64,000 nt of DNA from Saprospiraceae bacterium (GCA_019187225.1 JABAQQ010000005.1:124001-188000), one strand, 5' to 3'. Counted from the stretch's first letter, positions 44,954 through 55,095 are shown. Made by a program: numbers and translations. Notes: generated from the letters alone by a model not told the origin.

Positions 44954-45679
44954 TCAGGGCGCGGAATTGGCCTCTGCGGTGACCGATGCCGGGAACCAGC
45001 ACAAACGGTCGAGCATTTCCCACGAACCGGGGAATACATTCATATCCACTTTTTTGGAAATCCCGTCCAGGCAACCCTCGTTGGAATATTGCCAGAACGA
45101 CCAACGCTTGCCCGTCGTCAGGAGCGGACGTTCATCGGAATAACGGGCGATCCAAAAGGGGTAATGCTCAAAGTGCCCGGCCAGATAAGTCTCGTAAAAA
45201 AACTGGTTGGTATAAATGATGGGCCGGATGCCGAGGTTGCTTTCCACGATGTCGAGCCAAACACGTGCTTCTTCGACCATGATCTCAGCAGGGATACCAT
45301 CGGTCAATTCGATGTCGAGCACCGGGGCAAGGTCGCCGGGCTCCATCTCCACCGTTTGCAGGAAATTCGACGCCTGTTCATAACCGCAGCCGTAAGCCCT
45401 GAAAAAATGATAAGCGCCGCGCCGGATACCGAGCCTCCGGAGATTTTCCCAGTTGCGGCAAAAAAGGCTGTCGCGGTAGTCGTGTCCTTCGGTGGCTTTA
45501 ACGAAGGCAAAATCAAGCGACTGTTTGGCCACAACGGTGTCCCAATCGATCACTTTCTGATAATGCGAAACGTCCACTCCCTGCAATTCCATGACAGGTG
45601 CGACCACCGGCACCGAGGTGTTGCGGCTGCTCCAGAGCGGGGCGAGCATGAACAGGAAAATCGGGTAGAGTCTGATCAT
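44954..45679 (-). CDS. GH25 family lysozyme-like muramidase
   Basis: The 241-aa protein has a hydrophobic N-terminus (export signal) and the GH25 hallmarks: QGVDVSHYQKVIDWDTV with the conserved Asp, FAFVKATEGHDYRD, RRGAYHFFRAYG, and PVLDIEL with the catalytic Asp/Glu pair. It cleaves the beta-1,4 bond of peptidoglycan. It is convergent with the outer-membrane gene, 17 bp apart. Confidence 0.9.
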   Translation of the reverse strand: MIRLYPIFLFMLAPLWSSRNTSVPVVAPVMELQGVDVSHYQKVIDWDTVVAKQSLDFAFVKATEGHDYRDSLFCRNWENLRRLGIRRGAYHFFRAYGCGYEQASNFLQTVEMEPGDLAPVLDIELTDGIPAEIMVEEARVWLDIVESNLGIRPIIYTNQFFYETYLAGHFEHYPFWIARYSDERPLLTTGKRWSFWQYSNEGCLDGISKKVDMNVFPGSWEMLDRLCWFPASVTAEANSAP

Positions 45680-45879
45680 CAGTGCAGATTCAAGGCTGCA
45701 AATTAATGTACTTGATTCATATCAGGCAGGGGTTTGACATTCATTTATCCGCCGAACGACAAATTTTCGATCGCCACAATTCGTGCCAAGTATAACAGAC
45801 CGGGCAGCCAGGCCGCCGAAAGGTATTTTTCACCCCTCGTTTTCAGACACTTACATTTTGCCCGTTCGCGACATTCTAT

Positions 45880-45922
45880 AAAAAATCCCTCTGAGCAGTT
45901 CGCGCGCCCCGAGGGATTTTTT
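45880..45922. terminator. Bidirectional intrinsic terminator downstream of rho
   Basis: AAAAAATCCCTC (from 45880) pairs with GAGGGATTTTTT (45911-45922) around a 19-nt loop, with A/T runs on both sides. It lies 70 bp beyond the rho stop on the minus strand. Confidence 0.75.
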
Positions 45923-45930
45923 AAAAATAT

Positions 45931-45998
45931 TTACCACCGTCCACCCGCCTTCGCGCGAGGCTACGGCGGGCAAGCCGTCTGCCGTCCACCGTCTACCG
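45931..45998. repeat. Heptamer remnants and GCC-TTCG palindromic core
   Basis: CCACCGTCCACC and GCCGTCCACCGTCTACC heptamers flank CCCGCCTTCGCGCGAGG...CTACGGCGGG (45943-45975), the core of the palindrome found in coding DNA at 9801 and 55569. The array reaches the rho stop codon. The remaining 45680-45879 contains nothing I can support. Confidence 0.7.
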
Positions 45999-48002
45999 GT
46001 TCATAGACTCCAGGAACTCTTCATTGCTGCTGGTATGCATCATCTGTTTTTTCATGAATTCCATGGCTTCTTCCGGCTTCATATCGGCCAGGTGGTTGCG
46101 CAAGATGAACATCCGCTGCAAGGTGTCTTTGTCCAGCAACAATTCTTCGCGGCGTGTGCTGGATTTGGTCAGGTCAATGGACGGATAGAGTCTGCGGTTG
46201 GCAAGGTTGCGGTCGAGTTGCAATTCCATATTGCCCGTTCCTTTGAACTCTTCGAAGATCACCTGGTCCATTTTTGAGCCCGTATCTATGAGCGCCGTGG
46301 CCAGGATGGTCAGTGATCCACCGTTCTCTATGGCGCGCGCCGCTCCGAAGAACTTTTTGGGCTTCTGCAGTGCGGTTGCTTCCACGCCACCGGAAAGTAC
46401 TTTGCCGGATGCAGGCGCTACCGTATTGTAAGCCCGCGCCATGCGGGTGATAGAATCGAGCAGGATGACCACGTGATGGCCGCATTCAACCATGCGTTTT
46501 GATTTCTCAAGCACGATGTTGGCGAGGCGGACGTGATTGTCGGCGGCTTCGTCGAAAGTGGACGCCACCACCTCGGCTTTTACGCTCCGCCGCATATCGG
46601 TCACCTCTTCCGGGCGTTCGTCGATGAGCAGGATGATCACATAGCACTCCGGATGGTTTTTGGTGATGGCATTGGCAATATCTTTCAGCAAAAAGGTCTT
46701 ACCCGTTTTGGGTTGGGCGACGATCAGTCCGCGCTGACCCTTGCCAATCGGTGTGAACAAGTCAATGATCCTGTTGCCGAAGTCGCGCCCCGTGGTGCTG
46801 GTCAGCATGTTGAATTTGGCGGTCGGGAACAGCGGCGTGAGGTAGTCGAACGGCACCCGGTCGCGCACATCTTTGGGGTCCATGCCGTTGATCTTGCTGA
46901 CGCGGAGCAGGGCGAAATATTTCTCCCCTTCCTTTGGCGGCCGGATGGCGCCGCGCACGGTATCGCCCGTTCGCAGACCGAACAATTTTATTTGTGAGGG
47001 CGATACGTAAATATCGTCGGGGCTGGTCTGGTAGTTGTAATCGGGCGAGCGCAGGAAGCCATAGCCGTCGGGCATCATTTCCAGCGTACCAAGGCCTTCG
47101 ATGATGCCGTCGAGTTCGACGTCGAATTTTTCACGATGAACGACGGCGGGCATCACTTCGGCGGGTTCGGGTTCGGGTCGCGGCTGTTCGGGGCGGGTTT
47201 CCACCAATTCGCCGGCTGCGGGTTTGCGCACCACAACCATTTCATCGTCTTCTTCCTCGCCGTTGGTTGGTGTGGGAAATTCCTCCTCTTCCATGGCATT
47301 GAGCCGCACGGCATCCGGGTCGTACAGGTTGGGATTGCCCGGTCGCTGGTCGCGTTGCCGGTCGCGGTCGTCCCGGCGTTTGTCCTGGCGGCGGTCGTCC
47401 CAGCGGTCGCGGCGTTCGGGCCGGTCGCGGCGGTCGCGGCGGTCGTCCCAGTCGCGGCGCGGCTCGGAGCGGCGTTCGTCGCGGCGTTGATCCTGTTGTT
47501 GGGGGCGGTTGGGGCTTTGTTCGCGGCGTTGATCGGCATCGCGGCGGAAATCGCGGTCGCGGTCGGAGCGTTCGCGCCGGTCCATTCTTTCAGCGCTTCG
47601 TTCCGGGCGTTCCACAGGGCGTTGTTCCTGTTGGCTGCGGTCGCGTTGTTGTTGTCCCCGGTTATCGGAGCGGTGCTGGTCGCGGGATGGCGGGCGCTTT
47701 TCATCTTTCGGAGCGGGTGGGGCAACCGGTTCGACGGCAGGAGTTTCCGCAGCGGGTTTTTCCGTGGTAGTAGTTCCCGTTTTTACCACCTTGCGCGGAC
47801 GGCGGCCGGTTTGGGGGTTGGGTTCGTCCACAACAGGGACTTCTTTGGCCTGGTTGTTCTTTTCGGCGAGCGCCTGTTCGTCGAGGATTTTGTAAATAAG
47901 GTCTTGTTTGGTGAGTTTGTTGTACCCTTTTATCCCCAGTTTCTGGGCAATTTCTTTGAGTTCGGGTACCAGCTTGTCATTCAGCTGCAATATGTCGTAC
48001 AT
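45993..48002 (-). CDS. rho: Transcription termination factor Rho with long disordered insert
   Basis: The 669-aa protein is about 250 residues longer than E. coli Rho. Residues 1-45 are the Rho N-domain helices. Residues about 48-290 are low complexity, dominated by Arg, Asp, Gln and Glu ([13 protein letters not shown] type). The RNA-binding cold-shock fold follows ([20 protein letters not shown]), then Walker A AQPKTGKT (429-436), the Q/R loops and a [21 protein letters not shown] segment. In Bacteroides such an insert drives phase separation of Rho. A long leader precedes the gene. Confidence 0.95.
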   Translation of the reverse strand: MYDILQLNDKLVPELKEIAQKLGIKGYNKLTKQDLIYKILDEQALAEKNNQAKEVPVVDEPNPQTGRRPRKVVKTGTTTTEKPAAETPAVEPVAPPAPKDEKRPPSRDQHRSDNRGQQQRDRSQQEQRPVERPERSAERMDRRERSDRDRDFRRDADQRREQSPNRPQQQDQRRDERRSEPRRDWDDRRDRRDRPERRDRWDDRRQDKRRDDRDRQRDQRPGNPNLYDPDAVRLNAMEEEEFPTPTNGEEEDDEMVVVRKPAAGELVETRPEQPRPEPEPAEVMPAVVHREKFDVELDGIIEGLGTLEMMPDGYGFLRSPDYNYQTSPDDIYVSPSQIKLFGLRTGDTVRGAIRPPKEGEKYFALLRVSKINGMDPKDVRDRVPFDYLTPLFPTAKFNMLTSTTGRDFGNRIIDLFTPIGKGQRGLIVAQPKTGKTFLLKDIANAITKNHPECYVIILLIDERPEEVTDMRRSVKAEVVASTFDEAADNHVRLANIVLEKSKRMVECGHHVVILLDSITRMARAYNTVAPASGKVLSGGVEATALQKPKKFFGAARAIENGGSLTILATALIDTGSKMDQVIFEEFKGTGNMELQLDRNLANRRLYPSIDLTKSSTRREELLLDKDTLQRMFILRNHLADMKPEEAMEFMKKQMMHTSSNEEFLESMNR

Positions 48003-48360
48003 GGCAGGTATGGGTAAAAAAAAGTTTTTGAAAACGGCGCGGCAAAACGCAACAGAGGGCGTTCAGCGAATACGCGACGGGGTGGGAATGTGTGCGTGAG
48101 TGAAAATTTTGTTCAAGTAAAACAATCTGAAACAAAGCCAGCCAGAGGGTTGGGGAAGCTCAGCGAGAATGGATTTTCTGAAAATCAGTTGGTGCAAAAG
48201 GGATAATTGATATCGGCTTGCGGCGCGCTCACTACCTCCAAAACGACTCCAGACGGACGACTGTAAACGATCGGAACTGCGAGGAAAACAATAGCGGAGA
48301 TGATAAGGCTATCCGGGCGACGGCGAGAGCCGATTTGCAATTGTAACGGTGCAAAGATAA
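48003..48360 (-). promoter_or_regulatory. Long rho leader with TAnnTTTG promoter box
   Basis: On the minus strand TATCTTTG (48352-48359) matches the minus-7 consensus, implying a leader of about 340 nt before the rho ATG at 48002. Long leaders are common for autoregulated rho genes. The remaining 48361-48565 contains AT-rich sequence upstream of serS and no gene I can support. Confidence 0.45.
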
Positions 48361-48565
48361 GGCTGTTTTGAAATTCAAACTATCTTGCGCCGCTTTTTTG
48401 CAAGAATGGTGCAATTTTTTCTACTCCGTGAACAAATTAAAAATTTCAATTTCACCCCATCTTACAAAAAACCTCTTTTAAACGGAAGAGAACGTAAAAT
48501 GTTGCGCCGTCACCCCCGGCTGATTCCAATCATCACCAAATCAACAAATCAACACCGCTACCTTC

Positions 48566-49846
48566 ATGCTCCAGGTAAAAGTCATCCGCGAAGAAAAACA
48601 ACGAATTGTCAATGGTTTGCGCAAACGCAACTGGTCGGCGCAACAACTCAAAGTGATTGACCGCATTCTGAAAACCGACGACGAACGCCGCGCGACGCAA
48701 AAAGAACTCGACGATGCGCTGGCTGAAAGCAACCGATTGTCCAAACAAATCGGCGCGCTCATGGGCCAGGGAAAAAAGGACGAGGCAGAAGCACTGAAAA
48801 ACCAGGTCACCGTCCTCAAGACGAAAAGCAAAGAACTCGAAGAGCATATGGACCAGCTTAAAAACCTGCTCGATGAAATGCTCTACACCGTACCCAATTG
48901 CCCACACAAAAGCGTGCCAAAAGGAAAAACGCCGGAGGACAACAAAGTGGCCAAAGACTGGAAAAAGCCCTTCCCTGCCCTTCCCGACGATGCCCTGCCG
49001 CACTGGGAACTGGCCAAAAAGTACAATCTTTTCGACCTGGAACTGGGCGTGAAACTGACCGGAGCGGGCTTTCCCGTATATCGCGGAAAAGGCGCGCGGC
49101 TCCAGCGCGCGCTGATCCAGTTCTTCCTCGACGAAGCGGTGAAAGCCGGTTACGAAGAAATCCTGCCGCCGCATCTGGTCAACGAAGATACGGCGCGCGG
49201 CACCGGTCAACTGCCCGACAAGGAAGCGCAGATGTATAAATGCGAGCTCGACAACCTCTACCTCATTCCGACCGCCGAGGTGCCGGTGACCAATATCCTG
49301 CGCGATGAAATCGTGCCGGTGAAAGACCTTCCCATAAAAATGACCGCCTACACCCCCTGCTTTCGCCGGGAAGCGGGTTCCTATGGAGCCCATGTGCGCG
49401 GATTGAACCGCGTCCACCAGTTCGACAAGGTGGAGATTGTACAAATCGAACACCCCGAACGCTCATACCAGACATTGCAAGCCATGGTGCGGCACGTAGA
49501 AAAACTGATGAACAAACTCGAACTGCCGTTTCGCATCCTGCTGCTTTGCGGCGGCGACATGGGTTTCGCCTCGGCCAAGACCTATGACTTCGAGGTATGG
49601 TCGGCGGCACAAAAACGCTGGCTCGAAGTAAGTTCTGTGTCCTGCTTCGAGAGTTTCCAGAGCAACCGCATGAAACTGCGTTTTCGCGATGCCGACGGAA
49701 AAATTGAACTGGCACACACCCTGAACGGCTCGGCGCTCGCCCTGGCGCGCATCGTGGCGGCTATCCTGGAAAACAATCAAACGCCGGAAGGAATTCTGAT
49801 CCCGAAGGTACTGTGGAAATACACGGGTTTCAAACGGATTGATTGA
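48566..49846 (+). CDS. serS: Seryl-tRNA synthetase
   Basis: The 426-aa, class II synthetase has an N-terminal antiparallel coiled coil (residues 30-100, binding the tRNA-Ser long arm), motif 2 FRREAGSYGAHVRGLNRVHQF and motif 3 GSALALARIVAAILENNQ. It charges tRNA-Ser with serine. The length and order are normal. The ATG overlaps a TACCTTCATG sequence, so the promoter must lie further upstream or the transcript is leaderless. Confidence 0.96.
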   Translation: MLQVKVIREEKQRIVNGLRKRNWSAQQLKVIDRILKTDDERRATQKELDDALAESNRLSKQIGALMGQGKKDEAEALKNQVTVLKTKSKELEEHMDQLKNLLDEMLYTVPNCPHKSVPKGKTPEDNKVAKDWKKPFPALPDDALPHWELAKKYNLFDLELGVKLTGAGFPVYRGKGARLQRALIQFFLDEAVKAGYEEILPPHLVNEDTARGTGQLPDKEAQMYKCELDNLYLIPTAEVPVTNILRDEIVPVKDLPIKMTAYTPCFRREAGSYGAHVRGLNRVHQFDKVEIVQIEHPERSYQTLQAMVRHVEKLMNKLELPFRILLLCGGDMGFASAKTYDFEVWSAAQKRWLEVSSVSCFESFQSNRMKLRFRDADGKIELAHTLNGSALALARIVAAILENNQTPEGILIPKVLWKYTGFKRID

Positions 49847-49977
49847 GCAAACCTTTTTATTCGCCAGCGGTTTAGGTGAAACTGAACGAGAGCAGTTGTC
49901 CGTTTGTCGAACTTCTGTTATTTTTGGGCATTCATTGCGTTTAAAGCCAAAATCACTCACAACAAAACATCTCAGGT

Positions 49978-50658
49978 ATGTTGATCCTTATTAGTATCGT
50001 TTTTATGGTCATCGGCTTTATTTTAAGCGGTGTCCTGAAAAGCAAATTCAGAAAATACAGCCAGGTGCCCCTGACCAACGGCATGAGCGGTGCTGAAGTC
50101 GCCGCCGCCATGCTCAAACACTACGGCATTTACGATGTACAAATTACGCATGTGGGCGGCCAACTGACCGACCACTACAACCCGCAGGACAAAACGGTGA
50201 ATCTGAGCGAGGATGTGTATCACGGCCGTTCGGTGGCAGCCGCTGCCGTAGCCGCACACGAGTGCGGCCACGCCGTCCAACACGCGACCGCCTATAGTTT
50301 CCTGCAAATGCGCTCTTCACTGGTGCCGGTGGTGAACATTGCCGCCTCCCTGCAGCAATATCTGTTCATGTTCGGTCTTGCCGGTCTCGGAATTTTTAAA
50401 AGTCCGATCCTGCTGATCATCGCACTGGTGGCATTCGGTATCACGACACTGTTCAGCCTCATTACTTTGCCGGTCGAATTCGACGCCAGCCGCCGCGCGC
50501 TGTCATGGCTCGATAATACGGGTTTCACACGCGGCCAGGAATACGCCGGCGCGAAAGACGCCCTCACCTGGGCTGCCATGACGTACGTTTCGGCAGCATT
50601 GGCCGCGCTGGTACAGTTCGTCTACCTGTTATGGGCATTGTTGGGAAGCCGGGAATAA
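49978..50658 (+). CDS. YugP-family zinc metallopeptidase (membrane)
   Basis: The 226-aa protein has an N-terminal membrane segment (1-22), the zinc motif HECGH (94-98) in AAHECGHAVQHATAY, two to three central hydrophobic segments and a C-terminal one. It belongs to the neutral zinc metallopeptidase YugP family (DUF2268-like annotation in older databases is not implied). The substrate is unknown. Confidence 0.85.
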   Translation: MLILISIVFMVIGFILSGVLKSKFRKYSQVPLTNGMSGAEVAAAMLKHYGIYDVQITHVGGQLTDHYNPQDKTVNLSEDVYHGRSVAAAAVAAHECGHAVQHATAYSFLQMRSSLVPVVNIAASLQQYLFMFGLAGLGIFKSPILLIIALVAFGITTLFSLITLPVEFDASRRALSWLDNTGFTRGQEYAGAKDALTWAAMTYVSAALAALVQFVYLLWALLGSRE

Positions 50659-50687
50659 TAACGCGACTTCAGTTTTTTGATAATAAA

Positions 50688-50818
50688 AAGGCTGTCTCAT
50701 AAGTCTGCTTTTTTGTTTGTTTGTTGATTTGGTTATTGCGTTATACCCCCATAAACAGGGTTGTTTTCAAATAAACCAATCACCATATAAACCAATCACC
50801 AACTTACGAGACAGCCTT
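50688..50818. mobile_element. MITE-like element with 16-bp terminal inverted repeats
   Basis: AAGGCTGTCTCATAAG (50688-50703) and its imperfect complement at 50803-50818 bound 131 bp of AT-rich noncoding DNA with an internal direct repeat (ATAAACCAATCACC, near 50780). Terminal GGCTGTCTC resembles ends of insertion sequences in this phylum. A hairpin terminator after the peptidase gene is the alternative reading. Confidence 0.45.
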
Positions 50819-50849
50819 ATTTTTTTGTACGACAAAAAATCTTGTTTCT

Positions 50850-50857
50850 TACCTTCG
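50850..50857 (+). promoter_or_regulatory. Minus-7 box next to the histidine-kinase start codon
   Basis: TACCTTCG ends four bases before the ATG at 50862, and TTTG lies about 22 nt upstream of it. If used, transcription would begin at or just after the start codon, giving a leaderless mRNA. Confidence 0.4.
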
Positions 50858-50861
50858 CCCC

Positions 50862-52391
50862 ATGCGCACTCTCCGAAGCAACACTCGTTTGGCGCGATTG
50901 ATCTGGCTGCTGGTCGCGGGCGTTTTCGCAGCCGATTTACTGCTGCCGCCCCAGTTCGACATTGTGTTTGCCTACCTGTTGGCACATTTTCTCGCCATTT
51001 TTTTTCGTGAAAAAAGCGATGTGCTCCTGCTCGCTGTGGTCACCACAACCCTGACCATCGTTGCCACCGTGTTAAAGCCGCATGAAGTGCCGTTGGAACA
51101 AATGTTCCTGGAGCGCTTACCGCCGATACTGAGTTTCTGGGCCGCTGCATTTTTTGTGATGCGATTCATCGCGCTGCGGGAAGTGGAGGAACAGCAGGAA
51201 GGGCGCTTTGCGGCATTGTTCCAATACGCCACCTTCGGCATTTTACTGACGAGCAGGCAGGGCCGTATTATCATGGCCAACCCGGCTGTCGAGTCACTTT
51301 TCGGTTATAAAAATGGTGAAATGCTGGATCAGCCGATCGAAACGCTCATCCCCCGGCGCTTTACAAAAAAACACGAAGAAAATCGCCAGCATTTTCACCA
51401 AAACCCGCGTCCGCGTTCGATGGGAATCGGGCTGGACCTGTACGGCCTGAGAAAAGACGGAATGGAATTCCCCGTCGAGGTAAGCTTAAGCCCCTTTAAA
51501 AGCGCGGAAGGCGAATTTGTAGTGGCATTCGTAGTGGACAATACCCACCGAAAAAATTACGAAAAATCTATCATCCAACAAAAACAGGAACTTTCCAGTC
51601 TGAGCGAGGCGCTGCGGGTATTGAACGAAAGCCTCGAATCCAAAGTTGCAGCCCGCACCACGGAACTCGAACACGCCAAAAATGACTTGTCGGCTGCATT
51701 GGACAAGGAACGCGAGCTCGGCGAACTGAAAAGCCGCTTCGTCAGCATGGCCTCCCACGAATTCCGCACGCCCCTGACCTCGGTACTGTCGTCTGCCGGT
51801 CTGATCAGCCAATACGCCGAGCGCCAGGACTATACGAATGTAAAAAAACACGCCGAGCGCATCAAAAACGCCGTGAACAGCTTGAATACCATCCTGACCG
51901 AATTCCTTTCATTAGGCCGTCTGGAGGAAGGCCACATACAACCCAAACCGGAAGCGATCGAACTGCCCGCCTGTGTGGACAATGTGCACCAGGAACTGAA
52001 AAGCCTTTTCAAAAACGGACAAACTTTCCAATACGATCACAACGGACAAACAGCCGTTCGCCTCGACGGCGGCTTGTTGAAGAATATCCTGATCAACCTG
52101 GTATCCAATGCGATCAAATACTCGCCGGAAAATACCTGCATCACAGTCACCAGCCGTGCAGATGACAAAACCGTTCGCATCAGCGTGCGCGACGAAGGCA
52201 TCGGCATCCCTCCGGCAGATCAGAAACACCTCTTCGACCGTTTTTTCCGCGCCACCAACGCCACCAACGTCCAGGGCACCGGACTGGGTTTGTACATCGT
52301 GCAGCGCTATGCGGAAATGATGAACGGGAAAGTGGGATTTCAAAGTGAGGTCGAAAAAGGGAGCGAGTTTTGGGCGGAGTTTCAGGTTTGA
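50862..52391 (+). CDS. PAS-domain sensor histidine kinase
   Basis: The 509-aa protein has three to four N-terminal membrane segments (residues 12-105), a PAS domain (about 115-230, GILLTSRQGRIIMANPAVESLFGY), a coiled coil, the HisKA H-box SHEFRTPLTSV with phospho-acceptor His299, and HATPase motifs (N box ILINLVSNAIKYSPE, G1 VRDEGIGIPP, G2 GTGLGLYIV). No response regulator gene is adjacent. The next gene (SpoIIM) starts 24 bp later. Confidence 0.92.
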   Translation: MRTLRSNTRLARLIWLLVAGVFAADLLLPPQFDIVFAYLLAHFLAIFFREKSDVLLLAVVTTTLTIVATVLKPHEVPLEQMFLERLPPILSFWAAAFFVMRFIALREVEEQQEGRFAALFQYATFGILLTSRQGRIIMANPAVESLFGYKNGEMLDQPIETLIPRRFTKKHEENRQHFHQNPRPRSMGIGLDLYGLRKDGMEFPVEVSLSPFKSAEGEFVVAFVVDNTHRKNYEKSIIQQKQELSSLSEALRVLNESLESKVAARTTELEHAKNDLSAALDKERELGELKSRFVSMASHEFRTPLTSVLSSAGLISQYAERQDYTNVKKHAERIKNAVNSLNTILTEFLSLGRLEEGHIQPKPEAIELPACVDNVHQELKSLFKNGQTFQYDHNGQTAVRLDGGLLKNILINLVSNAIKYSPENTCITVTSRADDKTVRISVRDEGIGIPPADQKHLFDRFFRATNATNVQGTGLGLYIVQRYAEMMNGKVGFQSEVEKGSEFWAEFQV

Positions 52392-52415
52392 AAAAATCCC
52401 CCAACTTTGTAGTCT

Positions 52416-54284
52416 ATGAAAGAAACCAAGTTCATCGGGCAGAACAAGGAAAAATGGGCTGACTTCGAGGCGCTGCTCCGCGAAAACAGGCGCGATCCCG
52501 ACCAGTTGAACGACCTGTTCGTACAGATCACGGACGATCTTTCCTATGCCCGCACCTTTTATCCCACCCGCTCGGTGCGAATGTACCTCAATTCGCTGGC
52601 ACAGCGGGTCTTCCACAACATTTACCGCGGCAAACGCCTCCCGGTGGAGCGCCTGCGCCGTTTCTGGACTGATGAACTTCCGCAACTTTTCTGGCTGGAA
52701 AGGCGGGCTTTGCTGCTCTCGTTCTGCATTTTCGCACTGGCTTTTTCCATCGGCGTGGTGTCGAGTATCATCGAGCCCGAATTTGCGCGCATCATTCTCG
52801 GCGACGGCTATGTAGACATGACCGTCCGCAACATCGAAAGCGGCGACCCGATGGCAGTGTACAAAGACAGCGCACCGGGAGGAATGACGGTCAGTATTGC
52901 GGCGCGCAACCTTTTCGTGGCATTCCAGACGGCTATTCTGGGTGTTCTGGCTTCCATCGGCACGGTATTTATCCTGCTCATCAACGGCGTCATGGTAGGC
53001 GCATTTCAGTATTTTTTTATCGAAAAAGGCGTATTTTGGGAGTCATTCCTGACAATCTGGATACACGGCACCCTGGAGATCAGCGCCATCATTATCGCCG
53101 GCACGGCGGGCCTGGTGGCGGGCTCGGGGCTGCTGTTTCCCGGCACGTACACGCGGGCGCAGGCATTCCAGATCAGTATCCGGCGCGGTTTGAAAATCTT
53201 TTTCGGCATCGTACCCATCATTTTGCTGGCCGCGTTTTTCGAGGGTTTCTTCACGCGCTACACCGAAACGCCCGACTTCATCAGAGCGGCCTTTATTTTT
53301 ACTTCGCTGGCATTCGTGTTGTGGTATTTCGTTTGGTTGCCGCGCCACAAAGCGACGACCGGCGGTTTTCGCGAGCCCTTGCACGACAAGGAAATCCCGC
53401 CCGACCGCAATCATGTTATTGATTTTAGATCCATAAAAAACGCGGGAGAGATTTTTTCCGATACGTTTACCCTGCCGCGCCGCCACCCGAAAACGACTTT
53501 GTGGGCGCTGGTGGGCGCAGCCGTTTTGTTCGCGGCCTGGTCGTTCGGTTTTTCTTCCAAAGGCGCGACAGACGTGTTCTATTACCCCGATCTCCCCGTG
53601 TGGCCATTCGATATTTTAGCGGGCATCGGCCAGTTTTTCAGGAACGGAACAGCGCCGCTGCTGTTTTATTTTCAGATTGTTCTCTTAGTCACGCTTGCTC
53701 TCACTGCTTTCCGGGCACTGGAGCAGGAAATGGATACGGAAGAACGCCCGCTCTTTTCCCGGCAAAGGGTGCTGTTCGCCGCCTTGCCGCTGCTGCTCCC
53801 GGTCGCAGGATTCGCCGGCGTTTTTCAATGGTGGGATACCGGCTGGGGATATTTGCTGAACATCGCTGTTTATCCCTTTCTCGCGCTGTGGGGCGCCGTG
53901 ATCTATTTTGAAACCCTCAACCCGCTGAACGCACTCATCCGCGCCTTCCAATTGATGCGCTGGGGACAAGGGTTGGTATTGGGCTTTCTGACGGTAACTT
54001 TACAGGTGCTGCTGTTCATGTTCCTCGATTTCCCGGTTTGGGACTGGACGCTCGAACTGTTCAGTTGGCTCGTGCCGCAACGGGAAGGCGCTATGCAATC
54101 CTACGTCGCCATCGCCACCACCGGCGCGGCGGGGGCCTTGCTGTATTTTATTTTTCTGTTGACTTCCCTCTGTGGGGGCTTGCAGTATTTTTCCTGCCGG
54201 GAAGTGTCCGACGCGGCAAGTTTGTTCGAAGGCATCGAAAAAGTGGGGACGGGGAGGCAGATACGGGGACTGGCGAGAGAGTGA
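52416..54284 (+). CDS. SpoIIM-family membrane protein
   Basis: The 622-aa protein has the stage II sporulation protein M domain in its N-terminal half: a soluble stretch (YARTFYPTRSVRMYLNSLAQ) then at least five membrane segments. The C-terminal half adds six or more hydrophobic segments with no family I can name. In non-sporulating bacteria such proteins occur in clusters with DUF4129, RDD, MoxR and DUF58 proteins. Here only the DUF4129 neighbour remains. The function is unknown. Confidence 0.8.
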   Translation: MKETKFIGQNKEKWADFEALLRENRRDPDQLNDLFVQITDDLSYARTFYPTRSVRMYLNSLAQRVFHNIYRGKRLPVERLRRFWTDELPQLFWLERRALLLSFCIFALAFSIGVVSSIIEPEFARIILGDGYVDMTVRNIESGDPMAVYKDSAPGGMTVSIAARNLFVAFQTAILGVLASIGTVFILLINGVMVGAFQYFFIEKGVFWESFLTIWIHGTLEISAIIIAGTAGLVAGSGLLFPGTYTRAQAFQISIRRGLKIFFGIVPIILLAAFFEGFFTRYTETPDFIRAAFIFTSLAFVLWYFVWLPRHKATTGGFREPLHDKEIPPDRNHVIDFRSIKNAGEIFSDTFTLPRRHPKTTLWALVGAAVLFAAWSFGFSSKGATDVFYYPDLPVWPFDILAGIGQFFRNGTAPLLFYFQIVLLVTLALTAFRALEQEMDTEERPLFSRQRVLFAALPLLLPVAGFAGVFQWWDTGWGYLLNIAVYPFLALWGAVIYFETLNPLNALIRAFQLMRWGQGLVLGFLTVTLQVLLFMFLDFPVWDWTLELFSWLVPQREGAMQSYVAIATTGAAGALLYFIFLLTSLCGGLQYFSCREVSDAASLFEGIEKVGTGRQIRGLARE

Positions 54285-54321
54285 CGACTTACGACTATAA
54301 ATTTGATTTTCAATTGATAAT

Positions 54322-55095
54322 GTGAAAAATACAGTCCTTATCCTATTTTATCTCCTTCCGCTCGCCGCATGCGCGCAAGCGACGGACTCGCTGCCGGAAG
54401 AAACAACGGACACTTCGGGGTATTACTACGAACCGTCGGAGGAGGACTACGCCGCCGCCGAACGCACGCCTTACAGCCCGCCGCCGTTGGAGCCGGTGGC
54501 GACGCGGAAAATTGAACAAAACCAGTGGGACGAAGCTTCCGGCGGTTTGGACTACAGCAAGGACGTACCGAAACCGCCCAAAGAAAAACAGCCCCGCGAA
54601 ACGCCCGGCTACAATCCTTCTTTCGACTGGACTTCTGCCACCCAGGGACTCGGCAGTTTTTTGCAGGCGCTGGCGATCCTCATTGCGGTGGCGGCCATCG
54701 CTTATGGCATCTGGCGAATGCTGGAGGCGCCGCGCAACAAGCAAATCGCCCGCGACGGCGCGGTCATCACCCTCGACAACCTCGACGACTACCTGCACGA
54801 GACCGACCTCGACCGCTTCCTGCGCGAGGCGCTGACGCAGGGCAATTACCCGCTCGCCCTGCGGCTCTACTATTTACAGATCATCAAAAACCTCTCGGAG
54901 AAAAACGCCATCCGATGGTCGCGGGAAAAGACCAACCGCGACTACCTTCGCGAAATGCGCGGGCACCCTTTGTCGGAAGCGTTTCGCGAAGCGACGCGGA
55001 TTTACGAGCGGGTGTGGTATGGGAACCGACCGTTGTCGGCGGAAGAGTTTGCGACGTTGGAGCCGAAGATGAAGGGTATGCTGGCAGGTATTTGA
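54322..55095 (+). CDS. DUF4129-like membrane protein
   Basis: The start is a GTG (reading KNTVLILFYLLPLAACAQ), which yields a signal peptide or lipoprotein-like N-terminus. The 257-aa product has an acidic, Tyr/Pro-rich region, a membrane segment (about 112-134) and a C-terminal DUF4129-like helical domain (LDDYLHETDLDRFLREAL, then YLREMRGHPLSEAFREATRIYERVWYG). It pairs with the SpoIIM protein 37 bp upstream. Confidence 0.75.
   Translation: MKNTVLILFYLLPLAACAQATDSLPEETTDTSGYYYEPSEEDYAAAERTPYSPPPLEPVATRKIEQNQWDEASGGLDYSKDVPKPPKEKQPRETPGYNPSFDWTSATQGLGSFLQALAILIAVAAIAYGIWRMLEAPRNKQIARDGAVITLDNLDDYLHETDLDRFLREALTQGNYPLALRLYYLQIIKNLSEKNAIRWSREKTNRDYLREMRGHPLSEAFREATRIYERVWYGNRPLSAEEFATLEPKMKGMLAGI

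Noticed and set aside
47136-48017. 293-codon hydrophobic plus-strand frame
   Set aside because: It is the complement of the Arg/Asp-rich Rho insert; reversed Arg codons give apparent Ala/Val-rich membrane segments.
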